Positions 18,162-26,546 are shown, numbered from the stretch's first letter. The stretch is DNA of 64,000 nt from Hyphomicrobiales bacterium (GCA_930633495.1 CAKNFJ010000001.1:4239001-4303000), one strand, 5' to 3'. The notes: generated from the letters alone by a model not told the origin. A program made the numbers and translations.

Positions 18162-20026
18162 GGAAAGGCTTACGGCTGCGCAGTCTCAGCTTTCACGGGC
18201 CGGCGCGCAAATTCGCTACGATACCCTTCGGACCTGGCCTCAACGTCATCCACGGCGCATCGAACACCGGCAAGTCTTTCATCGCCGACGCAATAGATTT
18301 CATGCTCGGCGGCAAGGGACCTCTGCGCGACATCCCGGAGCGGGTCGGTTATGATAAGATCCTCCTCGCGATGGAAACGCTGGACGGCCATCAGTTCACG
18401 TTGCTTAGAAGCACGGAGGGTAACGCTTTTCGTCTTTTCGAAGGTCTCTATTCTGACACCCTCCCCGAGGGTGAAGGCACGCCGCTCGCCGACACCCATA
18501 GCGACCGCAACGAGGAAAACCTCTCGGCCTATCTGCTAGCAAAGCTCGATCTCGCTCATAAACGGGTAAGACGGAACAAGCGCGGCGACACCAACAGCCT
18601 TAGCTTCCGCAATCTTGCCCGCCTCGTTATCATCAACGAGGAAGAGATTATCCAGCAGCGCTCGCCACTATCCGATGGCAATTATACGGCCGACACGACC
18701 AATACCTCAGTCTTCAAACTGCTGCTGACCGGCGTCGACGATTCTGCACTTGCGACCGCACAGCCGCGCAGCCCGGAAGAACAAAGCCGCAGCGCCCAAC
18801 TCGACTTGCTCGATCAATTGATCGAAAGCCACCGCCGCCAGGTCAAAGAGTTGGCTGGACCACCGGACGAACTGGAAGCCCAGCGAGAACGCCTCGGCGA
18901 GTCCATGCGATCTCAAGGAGAACTTCTCGCCGTCTCGGAAACCGCATTCAGAGACGCCGCCACGCGCCGCAGGGACATCGCACGCCGGGTCGAAGAAGGA
19001 AGGGATCGGCTAACTGAGATCACGGCGCTTCTAGAACGTTTCACATTGCTCGACGCGCACTACAGTTCCGACAAGGAAAGGTTACGCGGTATCGAGGAAG
19101 CGGGCAGCCTTTTCGGCGCGCTCGGCACCGGCACCTGCCTATTCTGCGGTTCGGCACCTGAACATCATCGCAAAGCCGAATGCGATTTCGATGTCGAGAA
19201 GGCAGTCGCAGCCGCACAGTCCGAAATCCGCAAAATCGAAATACGCCAAACGGAGCTGACACAGACGATTGCGACATTGCGGAAGGAAGCTGTGAGCTTC
19301 GAGCGGCGCCTTCCGATGCTCGAAGAGCAGCTTGATACCGTATCCGGCGAGATCGACCGAGTCGTTGCGCCCAATTTGCGCCAGCTTAGAACAGCCTACA
19401 GGCAGTTGGCCGACAAGGATGGCGAGGTGCGCGAAGCGCTCGCGATACACCGCGGTCTATCGGACCTTGAGCAGCGCAAGGCCGCGCTGGAACGCGAGGG
19501 CGAAGTATCCGGCAACGGTGGCAACAGCCTCAGCGATGTCGACTTGCCGAGCTCGACCGCTGACAAGTTCGCCGGCATCGTCCTGTCCACCCTGAAAGCT
19601 TGGCATTTCCCTGAAATCGATCGCGTCCATTTCGATTCCAAGACGCGGGACCTTGTCATCAACGGCAAGAATAGGACCTCGTTCGGTAAGGGGCTTCGCG
19701 CCATCACCCAGGCAGCATTCACGGTCAGCCTTCTCCAGTACTGTCGACAGTTTGAAACCCCGCATCCGGGATTCATCGTTCTCGACTCTCCCTTGCTGTC
19801 CTACAGGGAGCCAGAGGGAGACGGCGACGATCTAAGAGGCTCCGATCTGAATTCGCATTTCTTCGAATTCCTAGCGAAGCTACAGGCCGACAGGCAGGTG
19901 CTCGTCGTTGAAAATACTGATCCTCCCGCGGAGATTCAGGCCTCTTTGCAATCGGTAAAATTCACCAAGATCGAAGGCGTGGGTCGCTATGGATTCTTTC
20001 CTATCGAGCCCGCGCCGCCAACCTAG
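18158..20026 (+). CDS. ABC-3C system Rad50/SMC-like ATPase
   Basis: The 622-residue protein has Walker A GASNTGKS (33-40), a long central coiled coil interrupted by a Cys pair (CLFCGSAPEHH, about residue 325) that resembles a Rad50 zinc hook, and a Walker B-like VLDSPLLSY near residue 540. This is the architecture of conflict-system ABC ATPases. The ATG at 18158 overlaps the stop of the middle component; a longer in-frame reading runs back into that gene. It probably senses a nucleic-acid signal and licenses the nuclease-like effector. Confidence 0.8.
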   Translation: MRKGLRLRSLSFHGPARKFATIPFGPGLNVIHGASNTGKSFIADAIDFMLGGKGPLRDIPERVGYDKILLAMETLDGHQFTLLRSTEGNAFRLFEGLYSDTLPEGEGTPLADTHSDRNEENLSAYLLAKLDLAHKRVRRNKRGDTNSLSFRNLARLVIINEEEIIQQRSPLSDGNYTADTTNTSVFKLLLTGVDDSALATAQPRSPEEQSRSAQLDLLDQLIESHRRQVKELAGPPDELEAQRERLGESMRSQGELLAVSETAFRDAATRRRDIARRVEEGRDRLTEITALLERFTLLDAHYSSDKERLRGIEEAGSLFGALGTGTCLFCGSAPEHHRKAECDFDVEKAVAAAQSEIRKIEIRQTELTQTIATLRKEAVSFERRLPMLEEQLDTVSGEIDRVVAPNLRQLRTAYRQLADKDGEVREALAIHRGLSDLEQRKAALEREGEVSGNGGNSLSDVDLPSSTADKFAGIVLSTLKAWHFPEIDRVHFDSKTRDLVINGKNRTSFGKGLRAITQAAFTVSLLQYCRQFETPHPGFIVLDSPLLSYREPEGDGDDLRGSDLNSHFFEFLAKLQADRQVLVVENTDPPAEIQASLQSVKFTKIEGVGRYGFFPIEPAPPT

Positions 20027-20080
20027 GATGCAGGCTCGCAGCCGCCAGCGCAGCAACCCGAGCAAGGGCGTCGCCAGGGA

Positions 20081-20133
20081 TCAGGCGCGGTTGACGCCGC
20101 GGTAGCGCGCGAAGCTTGTCCGGCCCGACGATC
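20081..20133 (-). pseudogene. Detached C-terminal end of the split DUF411 gene
   Basis: Read on the minus strand, the bases next to the transposon end encode GRTSFARYRGVNRA and a stop. This joins in frame to the DUF411 gene on the far side of the mercury transposon once the element and one copy of the 8-bp duplication (20126-20133) are removed. It marks the pre-insertion end of that gene. Confidence 0.85.
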
Positions 20134-20156
20134 CGGCATTAGGTAGCAAAGACCAC
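20134..20156 (+). repeat. Left terminal inverted repeat of the mer transposon
   Basis: The repeat reads CGGCATTAGGTAGCAAA followed by G and ACCAC. It is directly preceded by the target copy CGACGATC at 20126-20133. It matches the right end in 22 of 23 positions. Confidence 0.92.
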
Positions 20157-20280
20157 TGAGGGTTCGGTAAGTACCTGAATCCGAGAGGTTTCAGGCTCCT
20201 CGGTTCAAGAATTTCGATGACGCGTGGACGCCCCCGGCAGCCTCCCGAGGCCTTCGCATAGTGCGTGAGAGCCACTAGCG

Positions 20281-20709
20281 TTAGCTCGGCTCAGGCGAGA
20301 GAATGTCGAGCACTGGGCATTCGGGCGCGGTGCCGCCTTCGCAGCGGTCGATGGTCTGCCCAAGCAATCGTTCGAGTTTGCTGAGGTCGGCGATCTTTGC
20401 CCGGATATCGTCCAGGTGCTTCGTGGCGATCTCGCGAACCTCGCCGCACGGGGCGCGCTCCGGGCCGCCGAGCGCCAGAAGCGCCTTGATCTCGTCCGGG
20501 GTGAATCCGAGCTCGCGGCCGCGCCGGATAAAGGCCAGCACGCGCAGATGGTGCCGGTCGTAGACCCTGCGACCCCCCTCGGTGCGGGGCGGCGCGGGCA
20601 GCATCCCGACCTTCTCGTAGTAGCGGATGGTCTCGATGTTCACCCCGGTGAGCCGTGACAGCTCGCCGATGGGGAGCGTCCCGCCTCGCGAATGCGTGAT
20701 CGCGTCCAT
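20281..20709 (-). CDS. merR: MerR-family mercury regulator
   Basis: The 142-residue protein has an N-terminal MerR helix-turn-helix (LPIGELSRLTGVNIETIRYYEK), a dimerisation helix and three candidate ligands: Cys in APCGE and two Cys in RCEGGTAPECP. The last pair is spaced by seven residues, one fewer than in Tn501 MerR. It is divergent from merT across a 19-bp-spacer promoter, so it should repress and, with Hg(II), activate the mer genes. The start ATG has its complement at 20707-20709. Confidence 0.85.
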   Translation of the reverse strand: MDAITHSRGGTLPIGELSRLTGVNIETIRYYEKVGMLPAPPRTEGGRRVYDRHHLRVLAFIRRGRELGFTPDEIKALLALGGPERAPCGEVREIATKHLDDIRAKIADLSKLERLLGQTIDRCEGGTAPECPVLDILSPEPS

Positions 20710-20720
20710 CGAAAATGCCC

Positions 20721-20751
20721 TTGCTCCTGTAGCCACTACAGGATGCACGGT
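20721..20751 (+). promoter_or_regulatory. mer operator/promoter with 19-bp spacer
   Basis: A -35 element TTGCTC (20721-20726) and a -10 element CACGGT (20746-20751) are 19 bases apart, the overlong spacing that MerR untwists. A perfect dyad CCTGTAG-CCA-CTACAGG (20726-20742) fills the spacer and is the MerR site. merT begins 30 bases further downstream. Confidence 0.75.
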
Positions 20752-20780
20752 CGCTCCATCGACGTAAAGGAGATTGTTCG

Positions 20781-21197
20781 ATGGGTGAATTGACCCGTGC
20801 TGAGCCAAGCGGGCTGGCAAGCCGGCAGGAGGGCGCGACCTCCGCAAGAGCCAGCCAAGGCCTGCTGGCGGCCGGAGGCATTCTTGCCGCACTCGGGGCC
20901 TCGTCCTGCTGCATCCTGCCCCTCGTGCTCTTCGGCCTTGGAGCGAGCGGGGCATGGATCGGCAACCTGACCGCAATGGCGCCCTACCAGCCGGTCTTCG
21001 TGGCCGTGGCGGTGGCCTTCCTGACCTTTGGCTTCTGGCGGGTCTATCGCCAACCCAAGGCCGCCTGTGCGCCCGGAGGCTCCTGCGCGCGGCCGGGATC
21101 GAGCCGCATCGCCAAGATCGGCCTCTGGGCGGCCGCCGCGCTCGTCCTGGCGGCCGTCACCTTCCCCTATACCGCCCCGCTGCTGATCACCCTCTGA
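20781..21197 (+). CDS. merT: MerT mercuric transport protein
   Basis: This 138-residue inner-membrane protein has three hydrophobic helices. The first carries the vicinal Cys pair (GASSCCILPLV) that takes Hg(II) from MerP, and the cytosolic loop between helices two and three has a second pair (CAPGGSCARPG). It is preceded by AAAGGAG. It moves Hg(II) into the cell for MerA. The N-terminal ~25 residues are longer than in the classical protein. Confidence 0.9.
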   Translation: MGELTRAEPSGLASRQEGATSARASQGLLAAGGILAALGASSCCILPLVLFGLGASGAWIGNLTAMAPYQPVFVAVAVAFLTFGFWRVYRQPKAACAPGGSCARPGSSRIAKIGLWAAAALVLAAVTFPYTAPLLITL

Positions 21198-21208
21198 GGA
21201 GACCTGAG

Positions 21209-21514
21209 ATGAAGACCCTGTTTCGTATTGCCCTGACCGCCTCGGCCCTGATGCTCGCGGGTGGGGCCATGGCCGCACCGCGCACCGTCACGCTCAACGT
21301 CGAGAACGTGAGCTGCGCCACCTGCGCCCCGATCGTGAAGAGGGTGCTCTCCCGCATCCCGGGCGTCAGCCAGGTCACGGTGGTCGAGGACAGCGGCATG
21401 GCGACGGCGACCGTCACCTTTGACGATGGGAAGGTCACGCCCGAGGCGCTGACCCAGGCGACGACCAACGCTGGCTATCCGTCGACCGTGAAGGACGGGA
21501 AGAGTTCCTCTTGA
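21209..21514 (+). CDS. merP: MerP periplasmic mercury-binding protein
   Basis: The 101-residue protein has a signal peptide ending at AMAAP and an HMA fold with the metal site NVSCATC. It binds Hg(II) in the periplasm and hands it to MerT. It begins 11 bases after merT with a GAGGAG site. Helix and strand order are complete. Confidence 0.92.
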   Translation: MKTLFRIALTASALMLAGGAMAAPRTVTLNVENVSCATCAPIVKRVLSRIPGVSQVTVVEDSGMATATVTFDDGKVTPEALTQATTNAGYPSTVKDGKSSS

Positions 21515-21605
21515 ACCACCACGCCCTCACCAAAACCGGCAAGAGGTCTTCCTCCCCGACCGCCCGCTGCTGCGAGCCGGACGGGAACACATGAAAGTTG
21601 AGACC

Positions 21606-23039
21606 ATGAGTGACTGCTGCGGCACGGGCGCGAAGAACGGCAAGGACCGCTACGATCTGGTGGTCATCGGGGCTGGGTCGGCCGGGTTTTCCGCCGCCAT
21701 CACGGCCGCCGAACAGGGGGCACAGGTTGCCCTTGTCGGCCACGGCACAATGGGCGGCACCTGCGTCAACGTCGGCTGCGTGCCCTCCAAGGCCCTGATC
21801 CGGGCCACCGAGGCGGTGCACCACGCCAACGCGGCCTCCCGCTTTGCCGGGATCGACGGCAACGCGCGGGTGGCCGACTGGCAGGCGCTGGTTGCCCAAA
21901 AGGACGACCTTGTCGCGAGCCTGCGCCAGGCCAAGTACGTCGACCTCCTGCCGGCCTACAACAACGTGGCCTATCACGAAGGCCAGGCGCGCCTCGTTGA
22001 CGGGGGCGTGCAGGCCGGCGGCAAGCGCCTCGTCTCGGACCGCATCATCATCGCGACCGGGACGCGGCCGGCCCTGCCGGCCATCCCGGGCATCGCGGAC
22101 GTGTCCGCGCTTGACAGCACGACGGCGCTGGCCCTGACCGAGTTGCCCCGCTCCATGATCGTGGTCGGCGGCGGCTACGTCGGGGCCGAGCTCGCGCAGA
22201 CCTTCGCCCGTGCCGGAGTGGACGTGACACTGGTCTTCCGCAGCCGCCTCCTGCCGGAGGCCGAGCCCGAGATCGGAGCGGCGCTCGCCGGCTATCTCAC
22301 CGACGAGGGCATCACGGTCATGGGCGACCTGACCTATGATTCCGTTCGCAGGACGGAGGAGGGGATCGCCCTCACCGTCCTCAGGGACGGGCAACCGCAA
22401 ACCATCGGCGCCGAGCGCATCCTGGTCGCGACCGGCCGCGCCCCCAACACCGAAGGCCTTGGCCTGGCGGAGACGGGCATCGCCCAGACCCCCATGGGCG
22501 CCATCCTTGTCGACGACCGCATGCGCACCACCAGGGCCGGCGTCTACGCGGCGGGTGACGTCACGGGCAAGGACCAGTTCGTCTACATGGCCGCCTACGG
22601 CGCGAAGCTCGCGGCGAGGAACGCGCTCAACGGCGACAGCCTCCGCTATGACAATTCGGCCATGCCGGCGGTGGTCTTCACCGATCCGCAGGTCGGCAGC
22701 GTCGGGCTGACCGAAGCGCAGGCCCGCGCCGCCGGACATGACGTGCGGACCTCGGTGCTCGCCCTCGACAACGTCCCGCGCGCCCTCGCCGCCCGCGACA
22801 CGCGGGGCCTGATCAAACTCGTGGCGGACCGTGGAACCCGCAAGCTGCTCGGGGCGCACATCCTGGCCCCCGAAGGCGCGGACAGCATCCAGACGGCGGC
22901 CATGGCGATCCGGGGCGGGCTCACAATCGACGCCCTGGCTGAGACGATCTTCCCGTATCTGACCACCGTCGAGGGGCTCAAGCTCGCCGCCCAGACCTTC
23001 GACAAGGACGTCAAGATGCTGTCCTGCTGCGCAGGATAG
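21606..23039 (+). CDS. merA: MerA mercuric reductase
   Basis: This FAD- and NADPH-dependent oxidoreductase (477 residues from 21606; ATG at 21591 also possible) reduces Hg(II) to volatile Hg(0). It has an N-terminal FAD motif GAGSAGFSAA, the redox pair in GTCVNVGCVPSK, an NADPH motif GGGYVGAELAQ and the C-terminal Cys pair LSCCAG. There is no N-terminal HMA domain. It follows merP after 91 bases. Confidence 0.95.
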   Translation: MSDCCGTGAKNGKDRYDLVVIGAGSAGFSAAITAAEQGAQVALVGHGTMGGTCVNVGCVPSKALIRATEAVHHANAASRFAGIDGNARVADWQALVAQKDDLVASLRQAKYVDLLPAYNNVAYHEGQARLVDGGVQAGGKRLVSDRIIIATGTRPALPAIPGIADVSALDSTTALALTELPRSMIVVGGGYVGAELAQTFARAGVDVTLVFRSRLLPEAEPEIGAALAGYLTDEGITVMGDLTYDSVRRTEEGIALTVLRDGQPQTIGAERILVATGRAPNTEGLGLAETGIAQTPMGAILVDDRMRTTRAGVYAAGDVTGKDQFVYMAAYGAKLAARNALNGDSLRYDNSAMPAVVFTDPQVGSVGLTEAQARAAGHDVRTSVLALDNVPRALAARDTRGLIKLVADRGTRKLLGAHILAPEGADSIQTAAMAIRGGLTIDALAETIFPYLTTVEGLKLAAQTFDKDVKMLSCCAG

Positions 23040-23068
23040 CGCCTGACCACCCCATGGAGGATCGAGCC

Positions 23069-23842
23069 ATGAACAGCACCGTGAACCCCACACGAGAGGT
23101 TGCCGCGGAGATCCGGCCGGGCGTGCGGCGCCCGGACTGGTCGGCCGTGACCACGCCGGCCGCCCGACAGGCCCTCGCCGGACGCTCGGCGGCCCGTTCG
23201 GGCCTGCTCGACATGTGGTCACACGCGCTTGAGGTCAGCGAGGACATCGTCTGGCGGACCGTCCTGCGGCTCTACGCGGCCCAGGGGCGGCCTCCAAACG
23301 TCGACGAAATCGCCGCCGCGGCGGGGATCGACGGAAGCCGCGTCTCCGCGCTGCTCCGCAAGCTGCAACTGCGGGACCTCGTTGGCCTCAAGGCGGGATC
23401 GGACGCCATCTGGCTGGCCTATCCGTTCACCGAGCATGCGACCGGACACCGGGTCGAACTCAATGGGCATGTGCTGAATGCCCTGTGCGCCATCGACGCC
23501 CTCGGCGTCGCCGCGATGTACCGCACCGACGTCACGGTCGAGTCGCCGTGCCGCTCCTGTGGCGAGACGATCCGCGTCACGACAGCGGATACGGGCAGAG
23601 CACTGCGGAGCCTGTCCCATCCCGGGGCGGTCGTCTGGTACGACCTTGCCTACACCGACAGCGCGGCAGTCTCATGCTGCCCGGCGATCGCATTCTTCTG
23701 CTCCGACGGGCACCTGAAACGCTGGCTCGACAGCCAGGCGGTCCAGCGCACCGGAGCCCGTCTGGACATGAGCGAGGCTCTGGAGCTCGGCCGCGCGATC
23801 TTCGGGCCGGTCCTCAGCGAACCCGTGCCGGCGGTCGTGTGA
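23069..23842 (+). CDS. merB: MerB organomercurial lyase
   Basis: The 257-residue enzyme cleaves carbon-mercury bonds. The catalytic residues are present: Cys and Asp in NALCAIDALG (equivalent to C96 and D99) and the second Cys in VSCCPAIAFFCSD (equivalent to C159). The start at 23069 has GGAGG eight bases upstream; an ATG 15 bases earlier contains that site and is less likely. The N-terminal ~45 residues are longer than in the R831b protein. With MerA it makes the element broad-spectrum. Confidence 0.93.
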   Translation: MNSTVNPTREVAAEIRPGVRRPDWSAVTTPAARQALAGRSAARSGLLDMWSHALEVSEDIVWRTVLRLYAAQGRPPNVDEIAAAAGIDGSRVSALLRKLQLRDLVGLKAGSDAIWLAYPFTEHATGHRVELNGHVLNALCAIDALGVAAMYRTDVTVESPCRSCGETIRVTTADTGRALRSLSHPGAVVWYDLAYTDSAAVSCCPAIAFFCSDGHLKRWLDSQAVQRTGARLDMSEALELGRAIFGPVLSEPVPAVV

Positions 23843-24268
23843 GGGGGAGCGGCATCATGCGGGCCACGAGGTGCCCGCGCCGGCGGCCGTGAGGAAACCG
23901 ATCCGGGCGCGCCACACGGGCGAGATGCCAGTTCACATCCGACAGACTCGCATCGTGCTAAGTCCGCTGGAAGCCGCCGTCGGCAGCAAGTAGCGGTCGG
24001 TTAACCTCTCACCAGCGTCGCGATCGACTCCGAGCGCTCGTCCTGCCATGAGCTCCGATCATGCATCGGCTCATATGACAGCACTGACCTGAACCGCGAG
24101 GCCTTCCCGGGCTGTCGACCGTTCCCGCTGTTTCGACCATGACAATCCCAATACCGGACCGGACTCCGAGCATGACCATGCCGCTCATCACCATTGGTTT
24201 CAGCTTCCCTGCCTTCGCCGGGGGCTGGGAAATACCGCTCTCCCTCGCATCGAGGGGAGCGCTGAGCC
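23843..24268. other. Gap between merB and transposase without a recognisable gene
   Basis: About 425 bases of high-GC sequence. A 113-codon minus-strand frame overlaps the transposase start but has no family features. No terminator with a run of T was found. It may hold the transposase promoter. Confidence 0.4.
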
Positions 24269-25291
24269 ATGGAGAGGTCCGGCCAGCACTTCCTGCTTTC
24301 GCCCAAGGTCCGCGACCTGACGGTCACCGAACTCTCCCGCATCCAGGAGAGGACAGCCTACAAGTGGTTCCGGCAGGCCCGCTGGCCTGAGACGGACGGC
24401 GAGGCCTACTGCCCGCATTGCGGCAACCTGCGCTGCTACGAGATGACCCGGAGTCGTTTCAAGTGCTCCGCCAAGGAATGCGGCTCCGTCTTCACGGTGA
24501 CGTCCGGAACGGCGTTCGCCTGGCGCAAGCTGCCGTTCAAGAAGATGCTCTTCGCGATCTGGTTCGTCGCCAACTCCGTCAAGGGCAAGGCTGCCCTCCA
24601 GCTCTCCCGCGAGCTCGGCGTGCAGTACAAGACGGCCTGGGTGCTCCTGATGAAGCTCCGCGAGACCGTGGCGTCGCGCCGCGACGAGATGGTGCTCGAC
24701 GGCGAGGTCGAGATCGACGGCAAATATGCGGGCGGGCATGTGAGACCGGAAAATCGAGCGGAGGATCGTGTCGACCGACGCCTGAAGGAGAACCGGAGCC
24801 CCGACCGCCTCTGCATCCTCGCGATCCGGCAGCGGGGCGTGTCCGGCCGAACCTTCACCCGGGTCATTCGCGAGGAGGACGGTGATGCGGCATGGGCCGC
24901 GGTTCGGGATCACGTCTCCCGGAACGCGAAGGTCTTCGCCGACGAGCACGGGAGCTACAACGATGTCGTGGGTCTGAACCGCATGGGCCGGGTGAACCAC
25001 TCCGAGGCGTATTCCTCGGAGGACGGCACGAACACCAACGTCGTCGAGAGCTTCTTCAGCCGCATCCAGCGGGCCTATGTCGGCATCCACCACCGCTTCT
25101 CGACGCGATATCTCGACTGGTACGCGGCCGACATCGCCTGGCGCGAGGATATGAGGCGCACGAGCAATGGCGGGCTAACGCGTTCCCTGCTCGGGCAGGC
25201 GCTGAAGCGGCCGACGTCGCGGTCCCTGTGCGGCTACTGGCAGGGCAACAAGCCGCCTGACCTGATCTGGGAAGGCAGTGCCGCGGCCTAG
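24269..25291 (+). CDS. IS1595-family (ISXO2-like) transposase
   Basis: The 340-residue protein begins with a zinc ribbon (CPHCG and a later CxxxxC) and continues with an ISXO2-like DDE domain: EIDGKYAGG, FADEHGSYN and NVVESFFSRIQRAYVGIHHRFS with the Asn/Glu block. This is the expected length and order for the family. It is the only transposase between the terminal repeats and fits the 8-bp target duplication. Its end overlaps the convergent gene by four bases. Confidence 0.92.
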   Translation: MERSGQHFLLSPKVRDLTVTELSRIQERTAYKWFRQARWPETDGEAYCPHCGNLRCYEMTRSRFKCSAKECGSVFTVTSGTAFAWRKLPFKKMLFAIWFVANSVKGKAALQLSRELGVQYKTAWVLLMKLRETVASRRDEMVLDGEVEIDGKYAGGHVRPENRAEDRVDRRLKENRSPDRLCILAIRQRGVSGRTFTRVIREEDGDAAWAAVRDHVSRNAKVFADEHGSYNDVVGLNRMGRVNHSEAYSSEDGTNTNVVESFFSRIQRAYVGIHHRFSTRYLDWYAADIAWREDMRRTSNGGLTRSLLGQALKRPTSRSLCGYWQGNKPPDLIWEGSAAA

Positions 25292-25752
25292 GCCGCGATC
25301 TCCCAGAGATGCTTTCGGCCATCGACGGTGCCCGCTTGGCGCACGCGGCCGCGCTTGGTGAGGGCGATCAGAGCAGCGGACACCTGCGTCAGGAAACGCG
25401 GCATGGACGGATCGTCCGCGTCTGCACCGTTGCGCTCTGCGATCCGGGAGGTGCAGTCCGCTGTTGAAAGCGGTTGCTCCGCCTCGCGGAGTACCTCGAG
25501 GATGGCCTCGTTCTTGTTGATCCGTGCGAATTCGGGAGGGAGCTGTTGGGCTGCCCTCGGCCGCTGCGGCTTCGTTGCCGCGGACCCCCGCGGTACGTGG
25601 GCCGGATCGTAGATCGCGATCACCTGGTCGATCGCCGAGACCTGTCCATCGATCGCCTGAATCCTGGCCTTCAATTCCTCGACCTCGCCGAGCAGCTCGG
25701 CGCGCTTCCGCTTCAGTTCCTCGTCAACTCTCACCTGCTCCCGCTCCGTCAA
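25288..25752 (-). CDS. Coiled-coil/winged-helix partner protein of the transposon
   Basis: This 154-residue protein has an N-terminal coiled coil (DEELKRKRAELLGEVEELKA), a linker with prolines, and a C-terminal region resembling a winged helix (KNEAILEVLREAEQPLSTAD and later KRGRVRQAG). It lies inside the right terminal repeat, convergent with the transposase and overlapping it by four bases, so it belongs to the element. It could be a transposition accessory or repressor. The function is not known to me. Confidence 0.6.
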   Translation of the reverse strand: MTEREQVRVDEELKRKRAELLGEVEELKARIQAIDGQVSAIDQVIAIYDPAHVPRGSAATKPQRPRAAQQLPPEFARINKNEAILEVLREAEQPLSTADCTSRIAERNGADADDPSMPRFLTQVSAALIALTKRGRVRQAGTVDGRKHLWEIAA

Positions 25753-25791
25753 AAGGAGCCGGAAGCTACCAAAGAACCGGGATCAGATCTG

Positions 25792-25814
25792 GTGGTTTTT
25801 GCTACCTAATGCCG
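25792..25814 (-). repeat. Right terminal inverted repeat of the mer transposon
   Basis: On the minus strand it starts CGGCATTAGGTAGCAAA and ends AACCAC after one mismatch to the left end. It is followed by the target copy CGACGATC at 25815-25822. Its bases CGG CAT TAG provide the present last two codons and stop of the interrupted DUF411 frame. Confidence 0.92.
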
Positions 25815-26249
25815 CGACGATCCGAACAGGACGACCTCGTAGCTCTCCGGCGCCTTGCCGGCGACCTCCATGCCGGGAGAACCCATCGGCATTCCCGGAA
25901 CGGCGAGGCCCCGAGCCTGTGGCTTCTCGGCCAGGAGGCGCTTGACGGCGTCAGCCGGCACATGACCCTCGACCACGTAACCGGACACCTCCGCCGTGTG
26001 GCAGGAGGCAAGGTCGTCCGGCACGCCGAGGCGGAGCTTCACCTGGTCGACATCCGAGGATGTGATGACCTCGACGGGGAAGCCGGCGGCCTTCATGTGC
26101 TCCACCCAGCCACCGCAGCAGCCGCAGTTCGGATCCTTGGTCACGATCATCTTCGGCAGGGTGGCCTGCGCAAAGGCTCGTTCGGCCATCATCGCGGCGC
26201 CAGAGGTTCCGAGAACGGCGAGGAAGCTGCGGCGGTTGAGCATGAGCAT
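25815..26249 (-). pseudogene. DUF411 metal-binding protein, 3' end split off by the mer transposon
   Basis: The gene encodes a Tat or Sec signal (LNRRSFLAVLGTSGAAMM), the metal site DPNCGCCGGWVEHM and the family body to YEVVLFGSS. The frame now runs on through Arg-His to a stop at 25806 inside the transposon repeat, giving 147 residues. The original end (14 more residues) is at 20081-20125, giving about 159 residues before insertion. Since only the very C-terminus is replaced, some function may remain. It follows the HMA chaperone gene after five bases. Confidence 0.85.
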
Positions 26250-26254
26250 CTCCT

Positions 26255-26512
26255 TCAGGCTGCGACCGGGGTATAACCGGCCTTGGCGACCAGAGCCTTG
26301 ATGGATGCCAGGTCGCTGCTCCCGCGGACGGACACCAACTTGGAAGCCGGATCGGCTTCGACCTGCGTGCCGGGCAGGCCCGTCTCGATCGCGTTCTTGA
26401 TCGTGCCAGCGCAGTGACCGCAGGTCATGTCCTCGACCCGCAAGGTCAGGGCATTCGGATCACGTTCGGCCGCCTGGTCCGGCCGGGAGGAGTGGTTGTT
26501 GCATCCGCACAT
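26255..26512 (-). CDS. Copper chaperone-like HMA domain protein
   Basis: The 85-residue protein has an N-terminal Cys-rich start (MCGCNNHSS) and an HMA domain with MTCGHC. It probably binds Cu(I). The ATG at 26510-26512 has GGAGA upstream and lies 34 bases after a MerR-type promoter. It is followed directly by the DUF411 gene, so the two are cotranscribed. Confidence 0.85.
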   Translation of the reverse strand: MCGCNNHSSRPDQAAERDPNALTLRVEDMTCGHCAGTIKNAIETGLPGTQVEADPASKLVSVRGSSDLASIKALVAKAGYTPVAA

Positions 26513-26546
26513 GGAATGATCTCCGTTTCTCATCGACGATGAGAGC

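Larger units (their letters stand above)
20134..25814. mobile_element. IS1595-family mercury resistance transposon (5.7 kb)
   Basis: The ends are 23-bp inverted repeats with one mismatch, beginning CGGCATTAGGTAGCAAA, at 20134-20156 and 25792-25814. They are flanked by a perfect direct repeat CGACGATC at 20126-20133 and 25815-25822. An 8-bp duplication is the hallmark of the IS1595 family, matching the ISXO2-like transposase inside. Cargo is merR, merT, merP, merA and merB plus a small protein gene. The element interrupts a DUF411 gene. Most known mer transposons belong to the Tn3 or Tn5053 families, so this carrier is unusual. Confidence 0.92.

Noticed and set aside
24001..24342. 113-codon minus-strand frame upstream of the transposase
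   Set aside because: No family features, it overlaps the transposase start, and long frames occur by chance at this GC content.
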